From contig DCVX01000016.1 in NCBI GenBank assembly GCA_002328805.1, forward strand, positions 1-12,765: 12,765 bases of DNA, read 5' to 3'. A program made the translations under genes and the position numbers. This stretch comes from Candidatus Dojkabacteria bacterium UBA2177 (lineage in GTDB: Bacteria; Patescibacteriota; Dojkabacteria; SC72). Position 1 is the stretch's first letter, and the number at the start of each line of letters is the position of its first letter. Shown in pieces: positions 7,657 to 12,765 of this stretch. The notes below the pieces were generated by a model. That model worked only from the letters and a program-made list of their open reading frames with translations. It made no database searches and had not been told where the DNA came from.

Positions 7657-8259
7657 ATGGAAAAAGCCTCACTAGAAAGAGATCCCCTGCCCCCGATATA
7701 TGAAATCCCAAGGGAGTTTTTTGTTTTAAAGCCTCCTTTAGATTTGGAGATGCACTCTATGAGGGAAGTTCATAGGTTGTGTACTCAAGATTATTACAAG
7801 CACAAGAAGGGTTGTTCTAACTTTGGATCTCGTGAAGGTTGTCCACCTGGTCTTCAACATATAACAGAGATTTTAGATATTTCTACCCTACACTTCTATT
7901 TTGTTAGATTTCATTTCCAGGAATACATATTACAGAAAATGGAGAGAACCCCTGGGTGGACAAACAGGGCCTATGCAAACCAAAGACATTGGCAGGGACA
8001 TTTGAAATCACAATTGGTTAATAGATGGGAGGAGGTTGACCAGTATAACTATCCAGAGTACACCTTACATTTGGAACCTGAATCCTATTGTAGAAATCCT
8101 GAAGCTCATGGAATAAATGTTATGCAAACTTTGGAGAATCATGGTTTTGAAACTGGATGGTGTGTTGAGAATGACCAGCATGAATTTGTTAAATTCCCCA
8201 AATATATGCACCAGGTCTTCATATTTGGAAAGGAGCTTCCTCAGATTGACCAGTTATAG
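7657..8259 (+). CDS. DUF2284-like cysteine-rich, probably metal-binding protein
   Basis: A 200-residue soluble protein of unknown function. C42, C53 and C62 (pattern C-x10-C-x8-CPP, with NFGSREGCPPG at 55-65) resemble the CPNYGxxWSCPP motif of DUF2284 proteins, which are predicted to bind metal. The C-terminal YCRNPEAHGINVMQTLENHG (144-163), with C145, matches the family's 'CRHPxxARPSMEAxGIDV' block, and C169 follows. The central part (75-135) is rich in aromatic and basic residues and differs from typical members. A longer reading from GTG at 7642 is rejected because that codon lies next to the -10 box. The gene stands alone, divergent from glutamine synthetase, 51 bases before the next gene. 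The family assignment is from motif memory only; a metal or iron-sulfur role is inference. Confidence 0.65.
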   Translation: MEKASLERDPLPPIYEIPREFFVLKPPLDLEMHSMREVHRLCTQDYYKHKKGCSNFGSREGCPPGLQHITEILDISTLHFYFVRFHFQEYILQKMERTPGWTNRAYANQRHWQGHLKSQLVNRWEEVDQYNYPEYTLHLEPESYCRNPEAHGINVMQTLENHGFETGWCVENDQHEFVKFPKYMHQVFIFGKELPQIDQL

Positions 8260-8310
8260 TCCTTGTGCTACTCTTTTAGTAGGTATTAAATAAATTTTTA
8301 ATAATATCTA

Positions 8311-8760
8311 ATGAAAAAGACCCTCTATATTGTTTTCGGCATTTTAGTCTTAATAGCAGCAGTTTATTTGGGTTATGTTCTCTTTGATTCCTTAAATAGT
8401 CCTACAGAGGAAGTTGATACGGAAACTGCGATACAGCAGGCAGAAGAGAATCTTGACTGGGAGGCCGCATTTCCTACCGTAGTTCCTAGGTATCCAGGTG
8501 GAAAGATTGTAGAATTAGATATTGTAGCTGCTGAATATTCTATGTTTGATGACGAGGTTGCTGTTGTTGTAGAAAAAACAACAAGAGAAGAATTTGATAT
8601 GTATATCGAAGGTTTGTTAGAAGATGGTTGGATAAAAACATATGAAGGAGCTGAAGGAAACCCTTGCAATCTTCAATTATCTTTAGGAGAGAACAGAATT
8701 ACTACAAGTCTTAATGAAGAGGGAGTTCTGAGATTAAGTTCTTATACTCAGGCAGAGTAG
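8311..8760 (+). CDS. Membrane-anchored protein of unknown function
   Basis: I do not recognise this 149-residue protein. Residues 4-26 form one hydrophobic segment preceded by MKK, so it is an N-terminal anchor or uncleaved signal with the rest probably outside the membrane. A short acidic linker (about 30-50) leads to a compact domain beginning FPTVVPRYPGGKIVELDI. Alternating strands and a helix (TREEFDMYIEGLLEDGW) suggest a small alpha/beta fold such as those seen in periplasmic lipoprotein-like domains. There is a single cysteine in the domain (GNPCNL). The ATG at 8311 has TTTAAT ending 8 bases upstream and no ribosome binding site. The stop TAG overlaps an open stretch in the frame of the next gene. 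Confidence 0.75.
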   Translation: MKKTLYIVFGILVLIAAVYLGYVLFDSLNSPTEEVDTETAIQQAEENLDWEAAFPTVVPRYPGGKIVELDIVAAEYSMFDDEVAVVVEKTTREEFDMYIEGLLEDGWIKTYEGAEGNPCNLQLSLGENRITTSLNEEGVLRLSSYTQAE

Positions 8761-8846
8761 AAAAAGAAAACAGCAATATTACAAACCATTCGGAACCTGA
8801 ATTTAAAGGGGCGATTCCATATTATCCTTACAAGGATCCTGAGTTT

Positions 8847-9194
8847 ATGGAATTTCTCTATGCTAGAGACAAGAGAGTTCAAGAGCTCATGCCAGATATG
8901 TATCAAAGGGTTGTTCAAGCATCTAGAGAAATTTTAAGGGTAAATCATTATGAATATATGCGGGATCATAATTTCCGTGTTTATGTTTGTCCTGTTAGGG
9001 TTAAAAAAGGAGAGGAGTTTGATCATCCTATACTTCTCACTTGTTGTACCAGGGATACTTTTACACAGATGTTATATTGGCCTATGGATATGATCCCACT
9101 TACTAACGATGAGAGAAGACAAGTATGGGAAGATTTTGTTAAGGATGATGAGCTGTATTATGAAAAGACTTCTCTTAGTATTGTCATCCGCTAG
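8847..9194 (+). CDS. Small protein of unknown function
   Basis: This 115-residue protein is soluble, has no membrane segment, and is not recognised. It is rich in aromatic and charged residues; features that may help a search are the YVCPVRVKKGEEFDHP block and the TCCTRDTF cysteine pair. The ATG at 8847 has AAGGA (8832-8836) 10 bases upstream, one of the few Shine-Dalgarno-like sites in the window. The same frame stays open back to 8718 and reads plausibly (…GAIPYYPYKDPEF then the ATG), yet offers no ATG, GTG or TTG; the true N-terminus could be longer. A degenerate 44-base copy of bases 8995-9039 occurs at 9980-10023. Confidence 0.65.
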   Translation: MEFLYARDKRVQELMPDMYQRVVQASREILRVNHYEYMRDHNFRVYVCPVRVKKGEEFDHPILLTCCTRDTFTQMLYWPMDMIPLTNDERRQVWEDFVKDDELYYEKTSLSIVIR

Positions 9195-9201
9195 ATTGAA
9201 A

Positions 9202-9289
9202 TTTCAAAAGACATTAACTTGATAGTTGCACTAATGTATGGTTCTGCATTTTGGTTCTTAATTATCTCTTCTTAAAAATGTCTTTGAAA
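9202..9289. repeat. Imperfect inverted repeat in the gap before the DedA gene
   Basis: TTTCAAAAGACATT (9202-9215) and AATGTCTTTGAAA (9277-9289) are reverse complements apart from one missing base. They enclose about 61 bases with no gene. The arms could pair in RNA as a long-range stem, or could be the ends of a small decayed element. No terminator-like T tract follows. Function is unknown. Confidence 0.5.
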
Positions 9290-9361
9290 AACGGTTTCTT
9301 CCAAACCTGATGTATTCGTGTTTACAGCTCAACAGTAATTGTTATGTTTATTTGGTAAGTA

Positions 9362-9370
9362 TGATAATAT
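9362..9370 (+). promoter_or_regulatory. Putative extended -10 for leaderless DedA-family mRNA
   Basis: TGATAATAT has the TGn extension plus a TAATAT hexamer ending 7 bases before the ATG at 9378. It is almost the same sequence as the extended -10 proposed for murB (TGTTAATAT). No ribosome binding site precedes the ATG. Confidence 0.4.
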
Positions 9371-9377
9371 TGAATCT

Positions 9378-9983
9378 ATGATATCAGAGTATATAAGTAT
9401 GGTGGCTCTTTTGGTTGCAGAGTACGGTTATATTGCTGCTTTTTTAGCAGGATTTGGTTTTTTTCCTACTACAACTCTTGCATTAATTCTTGGTGCTACA
9501 TCTAATGGTAATATAATATTATTGGTTTTAATAGGTGGTTTTGGAAGTATTGTTGGTTTTTCACTTCTATATTTACTTGGCTACTATCTTAGAAATAAGG
9601 ATCTCCTTCAATTTCTTAAAGGTAAGGGTAAGATTTTGCGTGTCTCAGAGGAAGCATATAATGATGCAAACAGGTATTTGGAGAAAAGAGGCATGCTATT
9701 TATCTTTTTAAGTAGGTTTATTCCTGCTGTCAAAATAGTAACTCCAATTTTAGCTGGTTATCTAGGGTATAGTTTTAAATATATCCCAATAACTGTATTT
9801 TTAATAACGATACTTCAGTTGTCCATATTTATGTTCTTAGGATTAAGAATTGGACTTAGCTGGTATGCTATTAAAAGAATAATTGATATATCCAACAATA
9901 TAATATTTACTATTATTGGTGTAGGGGTATTAATATATCTATATCTTAATAGAAAGAAGTTTTTTAAAAAGAAAACGAATTAG
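9378..9983 (+). CDS. DedA/SNARE-associated family membrane protein
   Basis: An integral membrane protein of 201 residues. DedA-family (VTT/SNARE-associated) proteins move or flip lipids, including undecaprenyl phosphate and phosphatidylethanolamine in some members, and support membrane homeostasis. The signature is the block LSRFIPAVKIVTPILAGYLG (111-130), with R113, P116 and G127 matching the family's [FY]-x-x-R-[FL]-I-P...G pattern. Hydrophobic segments lie at about 8-28, 33-41, 46-71, 107-127, 136-155 and 175-193, and the tail is basic (KKFFKKKTN). A longer reading from TTG at 9339 is possible, but a TGATAATAT promoter element 7 bases before the ATG at 9378 favours the shorter form. Its stop codon falls in the first bases of the degenerate copy of the 8847-9194 gene, so the 3' end marks a rearrangement joint. 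The substrate is unknown. Confidence 0.85.
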   Translation: MISEYISMVALLVAEYGYIAAFLAGFGFFPTTTLALILGATSNGNIILLVLIGGFGSIVGFSLLYLLGYYLRNKDLLQFLKGKGKILRVSEEAYNDANRYLEKRGMLFIFLSRFIPAVKIVTPILAGYLGYSFKYIPITVFLITILQLSIFMFLGLRIGLSWYAIKRIIDISNNIIFTIIGVGVLIYLYLNRKKFFKKKTN

Positions 9984-10023
9984 GGTTAAAAAGGAGATGA
10001 GTTTGATTATCCTATACTCCTCA
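9980..10023 (+). pseudogene. Degenerate 44-base copy of part of the 8847-9194 gene
   Basis: The segment aligns with 8995-9039 with three mismatches and one missing A in the A-run. It starts at the DedA stop codon. With the missing base restored it reads VKKGDEFDYPILL against VKKGEEFDHPILL in the source gene, so the copy comes from a homologous coding sequence. No further similarity is visible beyond about 10023, and no start is available, so it is a remnant. Confidence 0.7.
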
Positions 10024-10067
10024 AATTCTCAATGTAAACCTAATAAGTTGTAAGTAATATCTTGTTC

Positions 10068-10322
10068 TTAATCCTTCTCTGGGTTCATTATACAGATAGT
10101 TTTTCTTTTACTTCGAAGTCCGTTTTTAATTGAAATATTAAACTTAGGGATATCTAAATAATCTGAGAGAAGATTAATAACTGCAAAGTTAGCTTTATTA
10201 TTTCTTGCAGGTTGTCTTGTGTGAATTATATAAATACCATCCTTATACTCTACCCAATCTTTTTGACTCTTAGTTTTAACTTTTACCTCTAGGTATCTTT
10301 CAGTTTTCATGTCTAAGTACAT
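10068..10322 (-). CDS. DUF167 (YggU-family) small protein
   Basis: An 84-residue soluble protein of the DUF167 family, found widely in bacteria, archaea and eukaryotes with no assigned function. The family features are the opening strand EVKVKTKSQKDWVEYKDG, the RQPARNNKANFAVINLLSDY block (37-56) matching 'PVEGKANKALIKLLAKYL', and the closing NGLRSKRKTI matching 'SGHTSRKKVV'. The first residues may be over-long: a second in-frame ATG at 10310 has TATGTA ending 7 bases upstream, the leaderless pattern seen elsewhere, and would give an 80-residue protein. It lies only 6 bases after the stop of the deaminase-like gene on the same strand, so the two may be co-transcribed. Confidence 0.8.
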   Translation of the reverse strand: MYLDMKTERYLEVKVKTKSQKDWVEYKDGIYIIHTRQPARNNKANFAVINLLSDYLDIPKFNISIKNGLRSKRKTICIMNPEKD

Positions 10323-10328
10323 AAAAAT

Positions 10329-11126
10329 TTACTTTGTTAGATACAGAGATCCCTGGGCTGAACCTCTCAGGGTAGTATATCCGCTATCTATCATTTCCTC
10401 TGTAAAGATTCTTCTTTGACTCGCTGTGGAGTTAACGAGTTTAAAGTAGTTCCTAAGAATATTCGCTTCCAATTTCTCATCTATTTTTATATTGTTATTG
10501 TTAATTAGGGCAATCAGTTTGTTTATATGTTCTTGGGTAAAACCAAGGTTCAGGTTTGTGGTGTTAGCATTTAGGTCTGTAATATCTTCTCTGTTAAGCC
10601 CTTGGTGCTTAAAGTAAAGGGCGGAATTGTATGCTTCTTGTACAGAGATATATCTCCACCCATTATTTTTAGTTGGGGTTGCGAGGGTAACATTGGTGAA
10701 ATATTTAGGAATAGTCTTAGTGCAGGTAACACACGTAAAGAATATTGAATTAGGACTAAAGAAGAGTCCTCCACTTTTAGAAAATCTTCCAGCTACATAG
10801 AGATAGGTTTTATTCTGTTTGTCATTGAGGTTGTAGCCCAACGATTCAGCTAATGCTGCAGCCTGAAACTCAGCATGATTGGCATACCCCTGCCTTTTGA
10901 AGTTTGTCTCTCCACCCATATACATATTCCATCCCAAGCCGATAATCTTGGGTGATTCTTGGACATTTTGAACAGCTACGGCACCATAAGCCTCACTGTT
11001 TGATGAATTGAATTAAGATAACTGTAAACATAGATTATAAATGGGGTCGTGGTAAAACCATTTGTTTTCTAAATTCTCTAATATTTCTTTCTCTGGAGGG
11101 GCAAGCCAGAGTTCTTTCTCTAGCAT
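10329..11126 (-). pseudogene. Cytidine/dCMP deaminase-like zinc enzyme gene with an internal in-frame TAA
   Basis: Read from the ATG at 11126 the frame has 265 sense-length positions and shows a zinc-dependent nucleoside deaminase layout. Helix 1 (FYHDPIYNLCLQLS, 24-37), strand 1 (EAYGAVAVQN, 45-54), IIGLGWN (61-67), the H84-A85-E86 zinc and catalytic motif, and TCVTC (131-135), with C132 and C135 as the other zinc ligands. The usual proline before C132 is threonine. Codon 38 (11013-11015) is TAA, splitting helix 1 from strand 1. The open part after it (11012-10329) has no ATG, GTG or TTG until a TTG at 10937, which would remove strand 1. So it is a nonsense-mutated gene, a readthrough gene or a sequence error. 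The C-terminal 90 residues match nothing I know. An extended -10 (TGCTATCAT) ends 9 bases before the ATG. The deaminase call is by motif; the substrate is unknown. Confidence 0.7.
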
Positions 11127-11135
11127 ATTGGGAAG

Positions 11136-11144
11136 ATGATAGCA
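11136..11144 (-). promoter_or_regulatory. Putative extended -10 for the deaminase-like gene
   Basis: On the minus strand TGCTATCAT gives a TGn extension and a TATCAT hexamer (5 of 6 consensus) ending 9 bases before the ATG at 11126. This supports 11126 as the original start of the interrupted gene. No -35 match is clear. Confidence 0.4.
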
Positions 11145-11196
11145 CAATTAAAACTAAAAAAAGAGTGGAAGCAATAAAGTAGGTAGGGAATCTCTG

Positions 11197-11224
11197 TTAA
11201 AACCAGTTTCAATCAGGGTATAAT
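11197..11224 (+). promoter_or_regulatory. Promoter of tRNA-Pro
   Basis: A perfect TATAAT (11219-11224) has TTAAAA (11197-11202, 4 of 6 consensus) 16 bases upstream. Transcription would begin near 11231, about 4 bases before the mature tRNA 5' end. Confidence 0.55.
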
Positions 11225-11234
11225 CAAATACCTT

Positions 11235-11308
11235 CGGGGTATAGCTCAGATGGCTAGAGCGCTACGTTCGGGACGTAGAGGTCGCCTGTTCAAGTCAGGT
11301 TACCCCGA
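11235..11308 (+). tRNA. tRNA-Pro, anticodon CGG
   Basis: A 74-base cloverleaf folds by eye: acceptor CGGGGTA pairs with TACCCCG plus discriminator A; D stem GCTC/GAGC; anticodon stem CTACG/CGTAG with loop TTCGGGA, giving anticodon CGG for the CCG proline codon; T stem GCCTG/CAGGT with loop TTCAAGT. The CGGGG start is typical of bacterial proline tRNAs. The 3' CCA is not encoded and must be added by a nucleotidyltransferase. The T loop begins TTCAAGT in place of TTCGAAT. Confidence 0.95.
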
Positions 11309-11339
11309 TTTATGTTATATTATCTAAGGGTAATCTAAT

Positions 11340-11573
11340 ATGAAAGACTCAGATTTAGATACAAATATTGTAGAGTTAAACAAACTTCTCAAAAAGAGGT
11401 TATCTTTTGGAAGGAATTTTTTTCTTTCAATGGTGTCTGGAATAGGAGGTGCTATTGGGGCAGTACTAATAGGCGGTCTTCTTATTGGCTTAATTGTCTC
11501 AAATTGGGATAAAATACCTTTCGTTCAGGATATATTCCCTACTGACCAAATAGAAGAGTATATAAATGATTAA
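11340..11573 (+). CDS. DUF5665-like small membrane protein
   Basis: A 77-residue protein. The N-terminal 20 residues are charged (VELNKLLKKRLSFGRNFF), followed by a glycine-rich hydrophobic segment (about 28-52, SMVSGIGGAIGAVLIGGLLIGLI) that crosses the membrane once or folds as a hairpin, and a short acidic tail. The SFGRNFFLSMVSGIGGAIGA pattern fits the small DUF5665 family of one-segment membrane proteins, whose function is unknown. The ATG at 11340 follows AAGGG (11326-11330) 9 bases upstream, a possible ribosome binding site. It lies 31 bases after the tRNA, so it could share the tRNA promoter; a TATTAT (11318-11323) could also serve it. Confidence 0.75.
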   Translation: MKDSDLDTNIVELNKLLKKRLSFGRNFFLSMVSGIGGAIGAVLIGGLLIGLIVSNWDKIPFVQDIFPTDQIEEYIND

Positions 11574-11602
11574 AGGATGTTTCTAGAACCCCTTCTTAAA
11601 AC

Positions 11603-11630
11603 TTGCACAAAAATTTTAATATGCAATAAT
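11603..11630 (+). promoter_or_regulatory. Weak promoter candidate before the 11672 gene
   Basis: TTGCAC (11603-11608) and an extended -10 TGCAATAAT (11622-11630, hexamer AATAAT) are separated by 16 bases. A transcript starting near 11637 would have a leader of about 35 bases with no Shine-Dalgarno sequence beyond a weak AGG. The -35 match is poor. Confidence 0.25.
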
Positions 11631-11671
11631 TGTAATCAACAGAGACTAGATAACTTGTCAGATAGGTCTCG

Positions 11672-12445
11672 ATGTCCCAAGAAAAGGAATCTAAAAATCC
11701 TAGAGTAAAATTTCAGAGAAGAGCTATTTGGTTTTTCATATCTGCCCTTATTGCTTTTCTAGCTTTTAACTATGGTTATGTAAAGGGGTTTGTTAATGTC
11801 AGAACGGGGGTATTCAGTCCTATATTCCAATTGCATAAAAAGTATCTTCTTCCAGAATTGGATAACGCATCTGTTGTAAGAGTTCTACCAGTAACATACA
11901 GTCAGTATGGCATTCTTGAAGAACTAGATTTGCAGATAATTTATCCTCATACATGGGCCATGACTTCAAGGATCCAAGAAGAAAATCTGCAGAATTTCCT
12001 AGAAAACGAATTGATATATGAACTTAGAGATATGGACTCGAGAGCTACACTAAAAATAGAGCTACTTAATGTGGACTTCTCCAGGGCTGTTGTAGCTGCT
12101 TCTACCGACGTAACTTTCAGTTTGCAGATTTTGGATAGAGAGGTTGTAACCTATGATATCCCTGAACTCGGAGAAGAGTCTTTCATAACTGTATATAGGG
12201 AACCAGAGAGTGATGTTAAGGTATCCTATGTGCAGGCGATTAAGTCTCAGGTAAGCCCTTCTGAAGAACCTAAAAGGTTAGAGAATTTTATAATTTTCAA
12301 TCATAAATACAGGAAGAAGGAGAATAGTAATATCCTTCTTACCGCAAAGATCACTGTAGAATTTGATGAGAACTTAACAGAAGAGGAGAAAGAAAGACTT
12401 CTTGAAATAACGGACAATATAGTTGCTTCTTTAAGGCTCTTATAG
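11672..12445 (+). CDS. Membrane-anchored protein of unknown function
   Basis: I do not recognise this 257-residue protein. A basic N-terminus (about 1-17) precedes one hydrophobic segment (18-35, AIWFFISALIAFLAFNYGYV), placing the rest outside the membrane by the positive-inside rule. The outer part alternates strand-like and helical stretches and ends ITVEFDENLTEEEKERLLEITDNIVASLRLL-like (about 227-257), a closing layout reminiscent of PsbP/DUF1795-type domains, though that resemblance is weak. There is no cysteine lipobox and no catalytic motif. An in-frame TAG at 11663 rules out a longer start. It may belong with the DUF5665-like gene 98 bases upstream, on the same strand. Confidence 0.75.
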   Translation: MSQEKESKNPRVKFQRRAIWFFISALIAFLAFNYGYVKGFVNVRTGVFSPIFQLHKKYLLPELDNASVVRVLPVTYSQYGILEELDLQIIYPHTWAMTSRIQEENLQNFLENELIYELRDMDSRATLKIELLNVDFSRAVVAASTDVTFSLQILDREVVTYDIPELGEESFITVYREPESDVKVSYVQAIKSQVSPSEEPKRLENFIIFNHKYRKKENSNILLTAKITVEFDENLTEEEKERLLEITDNIVASLRLL

Positions 12446-12765
12446 ATCTAGGTAAATTAGCTATTACTTTAATAATGAAGATTTTGTCTTTGATTTAGAG
12501 AACGTAGTAATTGAGAGTTACGAAGAATTATTCCTAGAACCTCACTTCTCCTAGACCATTGGTCATATATGGTTGAGACATTCTGTTTAGAGCCAAGATA
12601 TACAAGTCATTAATAACATGCTATACTCCATCTTCGTTTAATGTAGATCTTACGAGATAAGTACCTTACGGTTTAAATATTATTTTCGGTTATCTATAAG
12701 AAACTGAAAATAAAATAAATAAGTACAACCGTGAGTCAATATCACAGAAATAATGGCGGATACCG
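12446..12765. other. No convincing gene; possible start of a rightward gene at the edge
   Basis: One short open stretch (about 12456-12551, plus strand, ending at TAG 12552-12554) reads like protein (NNEDFVFDLENVVIESYEEL) but has no start codon, so it may be a decayed fragment. TTTAAA (12672-12677) and TATAAG (12695-12700), 17 bases apart, form a weak promoter pointing right. Two rightward starts stay open to the edge: GTG at 12731 and ATG at 12753; the latter has TATCAC ending 7 bases upstream. I cannot choose between them. No terminator hairpin, tRNA or repeat array is seen. Confidence 0.4.

Noticed and set aside
8740..8770. Programmed frameshift joining the 8311 and 8847 genes
   Set aside because: A -1 shift would be needed before the TAG at 8758, but no slippery heptamer precedes it in the right frame.
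10571..10774. Second minus-strand open frame inside the deaminase-like gene
   Set aside because: Out-of-frame shadow; the overlapping frame carries the zinc-site motif.
1..12765. No readable gene ends in TGA, suggesting a recoded TGA
   Set aside because: The stops are all TAA or TAG, but the long genes also contain no internal TGA where a recoded codon would appear, and the sample is small; chance and AT bias suffice.
1..12765. CRISPR array, insertion sequence or prophage
   Set aside because: No regularly spaced repeats, no transposase or integrase motif, and no phage structural gene were found.

Overview
This is an AT-rich bacterial fragment with small, mostly monocistronic genes on both strands. 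The organism is probably a low-GC bacterium that makes peptidoglycan; a candidate-phyla-radiation (Patescibacteria) genome fits best. Reasons are the gene mix (MurB, a VanW-like lipoprotein, a CofE-like ligase, DUF2284, DUF167 and DUF5665 proteins), many unrecognised small membrane proteins, almost no Shine-Dalgarno sequences, and a tRNA with no encoded CCA. This assignment is an inference from gene content, not from a marker gene.

Layout. The 3'-truncated murB (1-674, minus) is divergent from a HAD-type hydrolase (750-1580, plus). A CofE-like glutamate ligase (1666-2841) and a 680-residue lipoprotein (2974-5016) follow; the lipoprotein joins a VanW-like region to a C-terminal CHAP/NlpC-like amidase. 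The dCTP deaminase gene dcd (5036-5560, minus) is divergent from a small cupin (5700-6080), which converges on a glutamine synthetase (6090-7526, minus). Next, on the plus strand, come a DUF2284-like cysteine protein (7657-8259), a membrane-anchored unknown (8311-8760), a small unknown (8847-9194) and a DedA-family membrane protein (9378-9983). The minus strand then carries a DUF167 protein (10068-10322) just behind a zinc-deaminase-like gene (10329-11126) that is interrupted by an in-frame TAA. A tRNA-Pro(CGG) (11235-11308), a DUF5665-like membrane protein (11340-11573) and a membrane-anchored unknown (11672-12445) complete the window. The last 320 bases hold no convincing gene.

How the genes relate. 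MurB and the VanW/amidase lipoprotein concern the cell wall. dcd and the broken deaminase concern pyrimidine deamination, and glutamine synthetase concerns nitrogen assimilation. There is no long operon. At least seven starts have a -10-like hexamer 6-9 bases before the start codon, leaving no room for a ribosome binding site, so leaderless transcription looks common here. That pattern was used to choose the starts at 7657 and 9378.

Most notable observations: the deaminase gene with an internal stop between its first helix and first strand; a 44-base degenerate copy of part of the 8847-9194 gene placed at the 3' end of the DedA gene; the leaderless-promoter pattern; the VanW plus amidase lipoprotein; and a CofE homologue with no other F420 gene in view.
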